From NCBI RefSeq assembly GCF_014349235.1, contig NZ_JACSOH010000034.1, positions 1 to 38,960 on the forward strand: a stretch of 38,960 nucleotides of DNA, read 5' to 3'. The position numbers and the translations under genes were made by a program. The DNA comes from Cytophaga sp. FL35 (GTDB taxonomy: Bacteria; Bacteroidota; Bacteroidia; Flavobacteriales; Flavobacteriaceae). Shown piece by piece: positions 1 through 9,400 of the stretch (the first letter of the stretch is position 1; each line of letters opens with the position of its first letter). The notes under the pieces were generated by a model. It made no database searches, was not told the origin of the DNA, and worked only from the letters and a program-made list of their open reading frames with translations.

Positions 1-75
1 GACGCCAACCTGGCGACCGTGGACGAGGTGGAAAAGCTCATGGGCGGCGATGCTTCCGGTAGGGTAGCTAGATAA
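1..75 (+). CDS. kdgK: 2-keto-3-deoxygluconate kinase, C-terminal end only (partial)
   Basis: Only the last 24 codons and the stop TAA (73-75) lie in the window. The tail LMGGDASGRVAR lines up with the tail LMMGDTTGSIKR of the complete KDG kinase at 1979-2983, sharing L, M, G, D, G and R at matching spacing. I therefore infer a PfkB-family 2-keto-3-deoxygluconate kinase, which makes KDPG for the aldolase. The fragment is GC-rich (39 of the first 60 bases by hand count), unlike the genes that follow and like the partial KDG kinase at the other end of the window. It lies 6 nt upstream of the phosphofructokinase gene, so it could head that operon. The identification rests on a short tail. Confidence 0.65.
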   Translation, partial: DANLATVDEVEKLMGGDASGRVAR

Positions 76-81
76 TAAAAG

Positions 82-1305
82 ATGGCTTCTAAAGGATCAA
101 TTTTAATCTTTTGTGGCGGAGGTCCGGCACCTGGTATAAATGCCGTCATTAGTACGGTAGCCAAAATATTCTTAAAGGATGGATATCGGGTGCTCGGCCT
201 TCATGAAGGATTTAAAGGAATATTTTCAGAAAACCCATCAATCAAGGAATTTGATTTCGCTCATGCCGACCGTATTTTCAGTAGGGGTGGATCTACCTTG
301 ATAATGAGCAGGTTCAAGCCTACCAATGAAAAGCTCAATACCCAATTGTTTTTAGACAATGAGGTAAAATTAATGGTGAGTATTGGTGGCGATGATACGG
401 CCTCTTCGGCAAATAAAATAACTGCTTATTTGTTGAAGGAAAATATTTTCATTGCCAATATTCATGTACCCAAAACAATCGACAACGATCTTCCTCTTCC
501 CGACAGGAATCCTACCTTCGGCTTTCACTCTGCTAAGGATGAAGGTGTGCGAATAGGTAATACCACCTATGAAGATGCACGTACGAGCAATAACTGGTTT
601 GTGATGTCTACTATGGGGAGGTCTGCGGGTCATTTAGCATTTGGTATTGCCACTAGCTGCCACTTCCCAATGATGGTCATCCCGGAAATGTTTGATAAAA
701 CGGAAATTACTTTTGACAAGGTAATACGCTTGATTATTTCTTCCATGGTCAAAAGGAAAATTGAAAATATCAATTACGGAGTTGCGCTGGTAAGCGAGGG
801 TGTTTTCCACATAATGCCAGATAGCGAGCTTCAAAATTGTGGTATCAATTTTACGTATGACGAGCATGGCCATCCAGAATTGGGAAATGTGAGTAAATCA
901 CACATCTTTAATGTTTTGGTACAAGCGCGTTTAAAGGAACTTGGTATTAAAATAAAAAGCAGACCTGTAGAATTGGGTTATGAATTACGTTGTTGCCGTC
1001 CTATAGGTTTTGATCTAACGCTTTGTACATTGTTAGGCATTGGGGTCAAGAAGCTTTTTGATGAAGGCCTCAGCGGTTGCATAGTTACCGCAAATTCCCG
1101 CGGGGAAGTTTCTCCCTTGTTTTTGTCCGATTTACAAAATGACGAAGGAAAAATTGAACCTAGGTTGGTAAATATTGATTCTGAATTTGCCCGGCTTTGC
1201 TTTCAAAACCTAAACTTTTTGAGCGAACGGGATTATGAAAAGGCCAAAGCCTTCCTAGAATTTCCGGAAGAATATGATTTCAATAAAATTTTAAACAAAG
1301 CGTAG
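82..1305 (+). CDS. PPi-dependent-type 6-phosphofructokinase
   Basis: This 407-residue protein belongs to the PfkA family, which phosphorylates fructose 6-phosphate to fructose 1,6-bisphosphate. The nucleotide loop is GGGPAPGINA (12-21). The next motif is GGDDT (102-106), where ATP enzymes such as E. coli PfkA have GGDGS. The catalytic motif is PKTIDND (130-136), where ATP enzymes have PGTIDND. MGRSAGHLA (178-186) replaces MGRHCGDL. The second Asp and the Lys are the known signature of pyrophosphate-using enzymes, so PPi is the likely phosphoryl donor and the reaction would be reversible. It precedes KDPG aldolase by 5 nt and appears to be in the same operon. Its role there may be to move triose phosphates made from uronates up to hexose phosphate; that role is inference. 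Confidence 0.88.
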   Translation: MASKGSILIFCGGGPAPGINAVISTVAKIFLKDGYRVLGLHEGFKGIFSENPSIKEFDFAHADRIFSRGGSTLIMSRFKPTNEKLNTQLFLDNEVKLMVSIGGDDTASSANKITAYLLKENIFIANIHVPKTIDNDLPLPDRNPTFGFHSAKDEGVRIGNTTYEDARTSNNWFVMSTMGRSAGHLAFGIATSCHFPMMVIPEMFDKTEITFDKVIRLIISSMVKRKIENINYGVALVSEGVFHIMPDSELQNCGINFTYDEHGHPELGNVSKSHIFNVLVQARLKELGIKIKSRPVELGYELRCCRPIGFDLTLCTLLGIGVKKLFDEGLSGCIVTANSRGEVSPLFLSDLQNDEGKIEPRLVNIDSEFARLCFQNLNFLSERDYEKAKAFLEFPEEYDFNKILNKA

Positions 1306-1310
1306 TGTAA

Positions 1311-1979
1311 ATGGCACAGTATTCAAGAATAGATGTTGTACATACCATGAGGGAAACCGGTATGGTTCCTCTTTTTTATCACCCTGATGTGGAATTGGGC
1401 AAGAAAGTGCTCAAGGCCTGTTATGATGGCGGTGCCCGATTAATGGAGTTTACTGCAAGAGGAGATTTTGCCTATGAAGTATTTTTGGAGTTGAATAAAT
1501 ATGCGTTGAACGAGCTATCCGGAATGATTATGGGTGTAGGGTCGATTACCGATGCGGCAGCGGCCAGTTTGTTCATTCAAATGGGAGCCAATTTTATAGT
1601 GACCCCATCGTTGAGAGAAGATATCGCTAAAGTCTGTAACCGCAGAAAAGTATTATGGTCTCCGGGTTGTGGCTCGTTGACCGAAATTAATGCTGCTGAA
1701 GAATTGGGCTGTGAGGTGGTCAAACTTTTTCCGGGCTCTACCTATGGCCCCGGTTTTGTGAAGGCTATCAAGGGACCACAACCATGGACGAGCGTCATGC
1801 CTACAGGCGGAGTAAGTACCGATGAGGCAAACTTAAAAGTCTGGTTTGATGCGGGGGTTACTTGTGTGGGAATAGGTTCTAAGCTTATTTCCAAGGACCT
1901 TTTGGAGAAAAAGGATTTTGATGGACTTCAAACTTTGGTAGCTGAGACGCTTGCCAAAATCAAACAAATTAGGGAGTAA
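1311..1979 (+). CDS. kdgA: KDPG aldolase (bifunctional 4-hydroxy-2-oxoglutarate aldolase type)
   Basis: The product is a 222-residue class I aldolase that cleaves 2-keto-3-deoxy-6-phosphogluconate to pyruvate and glyceraldehyde 3-phosphate in the cytoplasm. The Schiff-base lysine is K138 in VVKLFPG, and the family's conserved glutamate is E46 in MEFTARG. GVGSI (76-80), TPS (98-100) and PTGGVS complete the phosphate-binding TIM-barrel pattern. The length is normal for the family. The stop overlaps the start of the KDG kinase gene by one base (TAATG at 1977-1981), which argues for translational coupling of the last two steps of uronate breakdown. Confidence 0.93.
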   Translation: MAQYSRIDVVHTMRETGMVPLFYHPDVELGKKVLKACYDGGARLMEFTARGDFAYEVFLELNKYALNELSGMIMGVGSITDAAAASLFIQMGANFIVTPSLREDIAKVCNRRKVLWSPGCGSLTEINAAEELGCEVVKLFPGSTYGPGFVKAIKGPQPWTSVMPTGGVSTDEANLKVWFDAGVTCVGIGSKLISKDLLEKKDFDGLQTLVAETLAKIKQIRE

Positions 1980-2983
1980 TGGCAAAGAAACTGGTGACTT
2001 TTGGGGAAGTAATGATGCGATTGTCGCCACCTGGTTATGCCAAATTTGCGCAAGCGACCTCCTTAGAACTGGTTTATGGTGGAGGTGAGGCCAACGCTGC
2101 TATTTCTTGTGCCTATTTGGGGATGAAAGCGGTCCATGTGACCCGATTTCCCGATAACGCCTTGGGTAGAGCGGCTACTCAATTTTTAAGGCAACATTGG
2201 TTGAGTACCGAACATGTTATCTATGGTGATAAGATGATCGGTAAATATTTCTTGGAAAAAGGCGCTGTTCACCGTTCCAGTGAAGTGATTTATGAGCGGG
2301 AAGGTTCTGCCTTTTCTTTGATTGAACCCGGTATGGTAGATTGGGAACAGACGCTAAAAGATGCCGATTGGTTCCATTTCACGGGTATAACACCCGCTAT
2401 ATCAGAAGGGGCCGCCGACTGCTGTTTAAATGCCATAAAAACAGCCAATAAAATGGGAATTATGGTCTCAGGTGATATCAATTCCCGTGATAATATGTGG
2501 AAGTACGGCAAAAGCATGCAAGAGGTGATGCCTAGGTTGGTTGAGAATTGTGATGTGGTCATTACCAGCAGCCGCGGAATTCATGAAATGTTCGGTTTGG
2601 GTGGTCCGGATGACAAGTACAGGGATTCGGCACGAAAATTAATGGAGCAATTTCCTAAAATTCAAAAAGTTGTCGGGAAAAAACGTAAATCTATTAGTGC
2701 TTCACATCAACAGATACAAGGAAAAATGTGGAACGGGTCTAAGTACATCAAATCAAAAAACCTAAATATTACGCATGTGATTGACCGAGTGGGTACAGGC
2801 GATGCCTTCGCTGCCGGACTTATTTATGGGCTGCTACATTACCAAGATGATTTGGAAGCCTTGGATTTTGCCTCTTCCGCTTGTGCCTTAAAACATACCG
2901 TTCCCGGAGATGTGAATATGGTATCCTTGGAGAATGTTACCAGTCTTATGATGGGGGATACCACTGGCAGCATCAAAAGATAG
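1979..2983 (+). CDS. kdgK: 2-keto-3-deoxygluconate kinase (PfkB family)
   Basis: This 334-residue sugar kinase converts KDG to KDPG, the substrate of the overlapping upstream aldolase. It begins with VTFGEVMMRLSPPG, carries the PfkB substrate motif YGGGEAN (33-39), and ends with the PfkB signature DRVGTGDAFAAGL, whose catalytic base is D275. The length is normal. It differs clearly from the partial KDG kinase at the right end of the window (38586-38960) and is AT-richer, so these are paralogues and not recent copies of one another. Its start at 1979 is fixed by the TAATG overlap. Confidence 0.93.
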   Translation: MAKKLVTFGEVMMRLSPPGYAKFAQATSLELVYGGGEANAAISCAYLGMKAVHVTRFPDNALGRAATQFLRQHWLSTEHVIYGDKMIGKYFLEKGAVHRSSEVIYEREGSAFSLIEPGMVDWEQTLKDADWFHFTGITPAISEGAADCCLNAIKTANKMGIMVSGDINSRDNMWKYGKSMQEVMPRLVENCDVVITSSRGIHEMFGLGGPDDKYRDSARKLMEQFPKIQKVVGKKRKSISASHQQIQGKMWNGSKYIKSKNLNITHVIDRVGTGDAFAAGLIYGLLHYQDDLEALDFASSACALKHTVPGDVNMVSLENVTSLMMGDTTGSIKR

Positions 2984-3011
2984 AAATAAGAATTAAAAAG
3001 AGAATAGAGAT

Positions 3012-4286
3012 ATGGAAGGGCCTGCTCAAAACACATCCTTGATAAAGAAGATTTTGGCCCTTGTATTGGCCTTTGGACCCGGTATTTTTGCTATTGGTTA
3101 TACCATTGGTACGGGTAGTGTAACTTCAATGATCGTGGCCGGAAGCACCTACGGAATGCAATTGCTATGGGTGCTGCTGTTGAGCTGTATTTTTTCGGGA
3201 ATACTGATGTATGCCTATGGCAATTACGCCCTGTTGACAGGGGAAACTGGCTTATTTGCCTTTAAAAAACACCTCAAGTATGGTAAGGTCATCGCCGTAC
3301 TGATAATCATAGGAATCGGTTTTGGCCAATGGAATTCCCTAATGGGCATCATGGGTATTTCTTCCAATATCATTTACGAGATATTCGCTATTTACTTTCC
3401 TGAAGTAGCTAGTTTTAAATATGAAATGGTGATAGGAATAGCAGTGGTGGTCACAGCTATTTTTTATGCTCTTTTACTAGTGGGCAAGTACACCTTTTTT
3501 GAAAAGATTTTAGTCATTTTTGTGACCATTATGGGAGTTTCATTTTTGATTTCCCTTTTTATGGTTTATCCCTTGCCAAAGGATGTAATTATGGGCTTGG
3601 TACCGAGTATTCCGCAAGTACCAGGTGGAAAAATGCTAGTAGCGGCCTTTGTAGGAACGACGATGGCTTCAGCCACATTTTTGTCAAGACCTTTATTTGT
3701 AAAAGGAAAGGGGTGGAACAGCAGCCATCTTCAAGAACAGAAAAAAGATGCGATTGTGGCAGCTATTCTGGTCTTTTTGATCAGTGCGGCCATTATGGCC
3801 GTGGCAACCGGTGCCCTTTATTATTCCGGAAAACCTGTTACCCAGGTTCTGGATATGGTAAACACCCTGGAGCCCGTTGCCGGCAAATTTGCCCTTACCC
3901 TCTTCTTCTTTGGCACGCTAAGCGCCGGTCTATCCTCCATATTTCCAATTTTGTTGATTGTTCCGATTTTAATTGGCGATTATCAATCCGGTGAATTGGA
4001 TACCAGTTCCAAACAGTTTAAGGGTATCACCGCCATTGCCTGTCTATTCGCCCTGATTGTTCCAATTTTTGGGTCCAATCCCGTGGAGATGCAGATATTG
4101 TCCCAAGTTTTCAATGTATTTGTTCTCCCATTGGTTATTGTTGGAATTTTGATTCTTATTAATAAAAAAGAACTAATGAAAGGGCATCAAACCCCAAAAA
4201 TCATCAATCTGGGCCTGTTGTTGGCTTTGGTATTTGCTTGTATTATTTCCTATAATGGGATCGTGGCACTGTTGGAGTATTTTTAG
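3012..4286 (+). CDS. Nramp-fold (SLC11-related) permease without the metal-site motifs
   Basis: The protein has 424 residues and about 11 hydrophobic helices, and resembles the Nramp family of the APC (LeuT-fold) superfamily. True Nramp metal carriers have DPGN in helix 1 and a Met-Pro-His motif in helix 6. Here helix 1 reads FGPGIFAIG (21-29) and helix 6 reads FVGTTMASATF (213-223), so both metal ligand sets are gone. Mn or Fe transport is therefore unlikely. It follows the KDG kinase by 28 nt and is the last gene of the uronate operon, which makes a uronate or keto-deoxy-sugar importer of the inner membrane the best guess. The family call is from motif layout and hydrophobicity; the substrate is inference. 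Confidence 0.72.
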   Translation: MEGPAQNTSLIKKILALVLAFGPGIFAIGYTIGTGSVTSMIVAGSTYGMQLLWVLLLSCIFSGILMYAYGNYALLTGETGLFAFKKHLKYGKVIAVLIIIGIGFGQWNSLMGIMGISSNIIYEIFAIYFPEVASFKYEMVIGIAVVVTAIFYALLLVGKYTFFEKILVIFVTIMGVSFLISLFMVYPLPKDVIMGLVPSIPQVPGGKMLVAAFVGTTMASATFLSRPLFVKGKGWNSSHLQEQKKDAIVAAILVFLISAAIMAVATGALYYSGKPVTQVLDMVNTLEPVAGKFALTLFFFGTLSAGLSSIFPILLIVPILIGDYQSGELDTSSKQFKGITAIACLFALIVPIFGSNPVEMQILSQVFNVFVLPLVIVGILILINKKELMKGHQTPKIINLGLLLALVFACIISYNGIVALLEYF

Positions 4287-4655
4287 TATATGCAATATTG
4301 GGTAAGTAGTATTAAAAAAACGTCCAACATCTTCCTAGAGATTACTTAATCTGCTCTTGAACAAATAGCCATCCAAGAACTGAAATATTTCTTAGAACCA
4401 TACATCTTGAGTATACCTAATTGGTTCAAAAGACTCATGAGTAAATTTTGTTTTAAATAAATTAATCTGCGTGAAATTTGAGGGGCTCTTATCTCAGTAA
4501 AAAACGTAAAAAGATACTGTATAAGTAGATATTGGAAAACCGTAATCTTGATGAAAGGTGATTTTTTAAAGGTGTTAATTACGAATTTGACAAAAATTAA
4601 TATATTCACTTTTAAATAGCTTACTTTTTTCGAATTCGACCAACCAACTACTTGA
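4287..4655 (+). other. AT-rich spacer between the uronate operon and the sigma factor gene
   Basis: No credible gene lies in these 369 bases; the one open frame, on the minus strand at 4346-4609, has no recognisable domain. A perfect 10-bp palindrome ACTCATGAGT sits at 4433-4442. The sigma factor promoter should be here, but I found no convincing match to the Bacteroidota -33/-7 elements. I see no strong terminator after the permease gene. Confidence 0.6.
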
Positions 4656-5270
4656 ATGCCTATAAATAATCAAACATATAAAATAATAGTTTCTGAAACA
4701 GAAAAGTTCATTTGGATTAATCTTACAGAGGGTTCTACTGATGCGTTAGGGCAGATTTATGATTTATACGCGGAAGAACTTTTTGAGATGGCTCTGAATT
4801 GGACGGAAGACCGAAATCGAATAAAGGATGGTATACATGACCTTTTTCTAGATTTATATAAGTATAGGTCTAACATTTCTATACATGATAATATGAAGGG
4901 TTATTTATGTCTGTCCTTAAAGCGAAGATTATTCAAACTAAAAAAAAGTAAAGCCATTTTTCTTGAGAAAGATTTAAATATGGAGAAAATAAAAGTTCTA
5001 TCGGAAGCACCCTATGAAGATTTATTGATTTTGTCGGAACTAAAATCTGAAAGTCAGAGTCGAGTTTTATCCGCATTAAATTCGCTAACCAAAACGCAGC
5101 GGCTGAGCCTTAAATTAAGATATGAGCAAAAACATTCTTATGAAGATATTTCTGATATAATGAATACTACAGTTGCTACTGCTCGGACCACCGTTTATAG
5201 AGCAATGAAGGTTTTACGAAATCAATTGTTATTGTGGGCAGTTATGCTAATTAAATTATTTTTTATATAA
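4656..5270 (+). CDS. ECF RNA polymerase sigma factor (SusC/SusD-linked type)
   Basis: This 204-residue sigma-70-like factor has region 2 at about 25-95 and region 4 at about 130-190. The helix-turn-helix is visible in YEDISDIMNTTVATARTTVYRAM. Its C-terminus ends in a hydrophobic stretch (LLLWAVMLIKLFFI), an extension beyond region 4. The next genes are a FecR-type anti-sigma factor and a SusC with an N-terminal signalling domain, so this is a trans-envelope switch. Substrate binding at SusC would release the sigma factor to transcribe the locus. The gene is notably AT-rich compared with the flanking catabolic genes. The exact polysaccharide signal is not visible. Confidence 0.9.
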   Translation: MPINNQTYKIIVSETEKFIWINLTEGSTDALGQIYDLYAEELFEMALNWTEDRNRIKDGIHDLFLDLYKYRSNISIHDNMKGYLCLSLKRRLFKLKKSKAIFLEKDLNMEKIKVLSEAPYEDLLILSELKSESQSRVLSALNSLTKTQRLSLKLRYEQKHSYEDISDIMNTTVATARTTVYRAMKVLRNQLLLWAVMLIKLFFI

Positions 5271-5297
5271 AGTATTTATTTTTTGTCTATAAATATT

Positions 5298-5332
5298 AAA
5301 AAGACCCCTTATTATAATAAAGGGGTCTTTTT
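5298..5332 (+). terminator. Strong intrinsic-terminator-like hairpin between sigma and anti-sigma genes
   Basis: AAAAAGACCCCTT (5298-5310) pairs perfectly with AAGGGGTCTTTTT (5320-5332), giving a 13-bp stem with a 9-nt loop ATTATAATA. The T-run on the 3' side and A-run on the 5' side make it look like a bidirectional intrinsic terminator. It falls in the 79-nt gap between the sigma factor stop and the anti-sigma start at 5350, so it may limit transcription into the anti-sigma gene. Confidence 0.85.
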
Positions 5333-5349
5333 AATTTAATTGTAACCTA

Positions 5350-6387
5350 ATGACTGATTTTAGAAGTGAAGGTTCACTTACCGATTTTGAAAAATTAGAG
5401 CTGAAGCGACGAGTCTTACGTTCCGTGAAGTTATACAGGCGAAGAAAGGCGATTTTTATAGCAAGCGGGTTGGCCGCATCTTTGGCCCTCGTAATTACAT
5501 TGGGTCTAATCAAGACGAAAAATCCAAGCCCATCAATCGTTGAATTCGCAGAGCAAGTTAATGAGGTTGATAACAACATTTCTAATAAAGTGACCCTTAT
5601 TCTTAGTGAGGGAGAGAACCTAAGCTTAGAAGAAGATAACCCAGAGATTTCCTACACTTCTAAAAATGGTGCTGTTGACATTGGAAGCTCTCAATTGGTT
5701 GAACAACAAAAGGGTCAGTCTAAATCTCAAATTTACAATACTCTTATGGTTCCTTATGGGCAAAGAAGTAAAATACTTTTGTCTGACGGAAGTCAAGTTT
5801 GGCTAAACTCTGGCAGTAAATTAATTTACCCGATAGCCTTTGAAACTAATAAGCGTGAGGTTTTTCTAGAGGGAGAAGCAATTTTTGAAGTGACCCATAA
5901 TGAAAGCAGCCCCTTTCATGTCATCACCAAAAATCAAAAAATTGAAGTATTGGGTACGGTGTTCAATGTAAATGATTACAAAGATGAAGCCACTTCATTT
6001 ACCGTGCTTAAGCAGGGAAGTGTGATGATTAGGGGAAGAATAAATAATGCAGATGGTGTGCTAATGAAACCGGGTACAAAAGCAAGTATTCGGGGCAAGT
6101 CAGAGCCGATTTCTACTGAAACTGTTGACGTAAAGGAATATTTCTCGTGGCGGGAAGGACTGCTGATTATTAAAAATGATCCTTTAAGCAACATTATGCG
6201 AAAACTGTCAAGGTACTACAATCGACCTATTCAAATTGAATCGTCAAGGGTGGTCAACGAAACTTTTTCTGGATACCTAGACCTGAAGACGAATCTTGAA
6301 GAGGTGTTGGGTTTGATTCAGCAAACCGCAAATATTGAGTATAAGCAAAATGAAAACGGAATAATTATAATAACACTCAAAAAATAG
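5350..6387 (+). CDS. FecR-family anti-sigma factor
   Basis: The product is a 345-residue inner-membrane protein. The N-terminal cytoplasmic part (1-33), rich in Lys and Arg, should bind the sigma factor. A single membrane helix follows at about 34-54. The periplasmic FecR domain lies at about 135-235, with LSDGSQVWLNSGSKL and FLEGEAIFEV as its typical repeats. A DUF4974-type C-terminal domain occupies about 275-343. It relays the signal from the STN domain of the SusC at 6496 to the sigma factor at 4656. No separate promoter is evident in the 17 nt between the hairpin and the start codon, so expression probably depends on read-through. Confidence 0.92.
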   Translation: MTDFRSEGSLTDFEKLELKRRVLRSVKLYRRRKAIFIASGLAASLALVITLGLIKTKNPSPSIVEFAEQVNEVDNNISNKVTLILSEGENLSLEEDNPEISYTSKNGAVDIGSSQLVEQQKGQSKSQIYNTLMVPYGQRSKILLSDGSQVWLNSGSKLIYPIAFETNKREVFLEGEAIFEVTHNESSPFHVITKNQKIEVLGTVFNVNDYKDEATSFTVLKQGSVMIRGRINNADGVLMKPGTKASIRGKSEPISTETVDVKEYFSWREGLLIIKNDPLSNIMRKLSRYYNRPIQIESSRVVNETFSGYLDLKTNLEEVLGLIQQTANIEYKQNENGIIIITLKK

Positions 6388-6417
6388 AAAGTATATGGGG
6401 TAAAATAAAACAAAAAA

Positions 6418-6471
6418 CCGGAGAATGTTCCAGCATTCCCCGGCTGAAATAGCAAAGTTGCCAAAGGCAAC
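6418..6471 (+). promoter_or_regulatory. Two hairpins in the SusC leader
   Basis: The 108-nt gap between the anti-sigma and SusC genes holds two stem-loops. CCGGAGAATG (6418-6427) pairs with CATTCCCCGG (6434-6443) with one A-C mismatch and loop TTCCAG. GTTGCC (6457-6462) pairs with GGCAAC (6466-6471) around loop AAA. Neither is followed by a T-run, so an RNA-stability or regulatory role is more likely than termination. The promoter used by the sigma factor is probably also in this gap, but I cannot assign its elements. Confidence 0.5.
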
Positions 6472-6495
6472 AATAACTAACCTAATTCCAAAATT

Positions 6496-9400
6496 ATGAA
6501 TAAATTAAGTGGTCTTGCCCAAAATATGGGCAAAATGACCTTTAGAAGCTTTGTGATGTTAACCATGAGAGTTTTTCTGCTTTTAATAGGTATTGGTTTG
6601 GGATCTATGTATGCCAATCCGTCTTATGCACAAACAAAAATTAGCCTTAATGTTGAAAATGTCTCCTATCAAGCACTTTTTGATGAAATTCAATCCAAAA
6701 GCGAATATGTATTCTTTTATAAAGATGAAGTAATAGAAAGTGAAAGAAGGTTTAGTCTGTCAGTTCAAAATGAAAAGTTGAGTACAATCCTATCGCAAGT
6801 ATTCAGGGATACTGATTTAGGTTATCACATATCGGACAGGCAGGTAGTTGTTAGAAAAAATGAAAGGTCCATCAATAATTATTTGGCCAAAACCATTGAA
6901 AAACAAGATTTTACCGTTACCGGGGTAGTTGTGGACAGTCAAGGTGTACCATTGCCGGGAGCAAGCATTTTGGAAAAGGGAACAACTAATGGCACGCAAT
7001 CAGATTTTGATGGAAACTTTTCACTAACAGTCTCAAAAGGAACAAGTGTACTGGTTATTTCTTATATAGGTTTTAGTACGAAAGAGATTCCTATAGATGC
7101 ACAAGAACAAATTTCCATAATCCTTGAAGAAAGCGCAGCGGGATTAGAAGAGGTAGTTGTTATTGGGTATGGTGAAGTAAGGAAAAAGGACTTAACTGGC
7201 TCTGTAAGTAAAGTGGGTGGCGATGAACTTAGTAACCTTCCGGCAGCCCGAGTAGATCAAACATTGCAAGGAAGAGCATCTGGTGTTCAGGTTTCACAAA
7301 TTAGCGGAGAACCTGGTGCGGCTACCACTATTAGGATTAGAGGAGGTAATTCCATTCAGGGTAACAATGAGCCACTATGGGTGATTGATGGTATTATAGT
7401 TGGGACAGACTACAATCTAAGCAATCTTAACACCAATGATATTCAGTCAATTGATATTTTAAAGGATGCTGTTGCAGTATCCATTTACGGAACGCGAGGT
7501 GCAAACGGGGTAATTTTGGTTACCACCAAAAGTGGCAAAGGGGCTCCCGCAGGAACAACCAATGTATCTATAAATGTATATGGAGGCCTGCAGTCAATGG
7601 TAACCAAGGTAGATTTTTTAAACGGACCAGAGCACGCGGCGTATGCCAATGAAGATGCTGAGTTTAGAAATTCGGCAATTCCCTTTCCGAATATGAATGA
7701 AGTGCCCAATGTAAATTGGATAAATCAGGTTACACAAGCCGCACCTGTTCAAAATATTGATGCATCGGTTTCGGGGGTATCCGAAAGTGGTAAAACGAAC
7801 TATTATGTTTCGGGCAATTATTTTGATCAGAAGGGTTTAATTAGGGAAAGCGGTATAAAAAAGTATGTTTTTAGGTCCAATATGGATATTGAACTTTCAA
7901 AAAAGTTTAATGTTGGTTTTAGGGTAAATATTTCCAAACTTAGGCAAGAGAATACAAAGTTTAACGTAGATGCACTTTATTTATCAACAACACCTACAAG
8001 GGCTATTTATGATTCAGAAGGAAGCTACACTGCTCTTGACCCAATAACGGACGGTATCTCTTCTAATTACGAAGCTGATTTAAATTTAAAACAAGACCAT
8101 AATTTAGTGACCAATATTTTAGGAAGTGCCTATTTGGAATATAAACCACATGATAACCTAATTTTTAAATCTACATTTAGTCCTGAAATAAATGATTTTA
8201 AAAGAAATAGGTTCAACCCGGGGCAACTACCAAATAACCTAATTATTAATAATGGAGGCGATGCTAGAATAGACAATTCCCTAAGTGTAAGCTACATAAA
8301 TGAAAATACGCTTACTTATAGAAGAAGTATCCGTGAAAACGATTACCTTACTGTTTTGGGGGGGTTTACCCTACAGAAAACCGAGTTTGAGTCCAGTTAC
8401 TCGCAGTCTTTTGGATTATCTAATGATGTAACCGGTTTTAATAATCTGTCGTTCGGTGCGGACCCTGCTAGAAATAATTTGGGTTCTACTTATAATTCCT
8501 TTCAGCTTGCTTCTTGGCTAGGTAGAATTAACTATTCCTTAAATAATAAATACTTGTTCACTCTTGTGGGTAGGGTCGATGGCTCGTCTAGATTTGCCCC
8601 AGGAAATAAGTACGCCATATTTCCTTCGGCAGCTTTTGCTTGGAAGATGTCCGAGGAAAATTTTATAAAGAACTTGAATCTTTTCAGTAATCTGAAGTTT
8701 CGGGCAAGTTACGGCTTATCGGGTAGTCAAGCCATACCGTCTTATAGAACCTTAGCGGTTTTAGACGCGGCAAATACTTCATTTAATGGTGCGGAAAACC
8801 CCGGAGTCATTCTAGGTAGACCCGAAAATCCAGAGTTAAAGTGGGAAACTACCAAGCAATTGGATGTTGGTTTGGAAATGGGCTTTTTAAATGAAAGGCT
8901 CGCAGTAGAATTGGATTACTACCAAAAGGAAACAAGTGATTTGTTGTTGAACGCCCAGTTACCTAGACAAACGGGGTTTGTAAGTAAGTTGCAAAACCTG
9001 GGGAAAATTGAAAATAAGGGTTTTGAACTGTTATTGAATAGCATAAACATTACTAATGATAATTTGCAATGGTCTACATCAATATCGCTTTCGGCTAATC
9101 GGAACAAGGTAGTTGATCTGGGAGGAGTAGACTTTATTAACCTAGTTACCCCAGCTCAGCAAGGTGGCACCGGTGCCCGTTTAATTGTTGGTGAAACTGT
9201 TCCCGTTTTTACAGGTGTAAATTATCTTGGTACCTGGAAGTCACAAGAGGAAATAGATGCTTCTGGTTTAAGCGGCAGCCATGATGTAGGAGGTCCCCGT
9301 TTTGAAGATACCAATGGAGACGGTGTAATTACAGAAGAGGATTTTATCGTATTAGGTAGCCCTCAACCGGATTTCTATTTTGGTGTTGGAAATACAATTA

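Noticed and set aside
3012-4286. Annotation as a manganese/iron transporter
   Set aside because: The helix 1 and helix 6 metal ligands of Nramp carriers are missing, and the operon is one of uronate breakdown.
4346-4609. 87-codon open frame on the minus strand in the spacer before the sigma factor gene
   Set aside because: No domain, AT-driven composition, no plausible ribosome binding site and a position where the sigma promoter should be.
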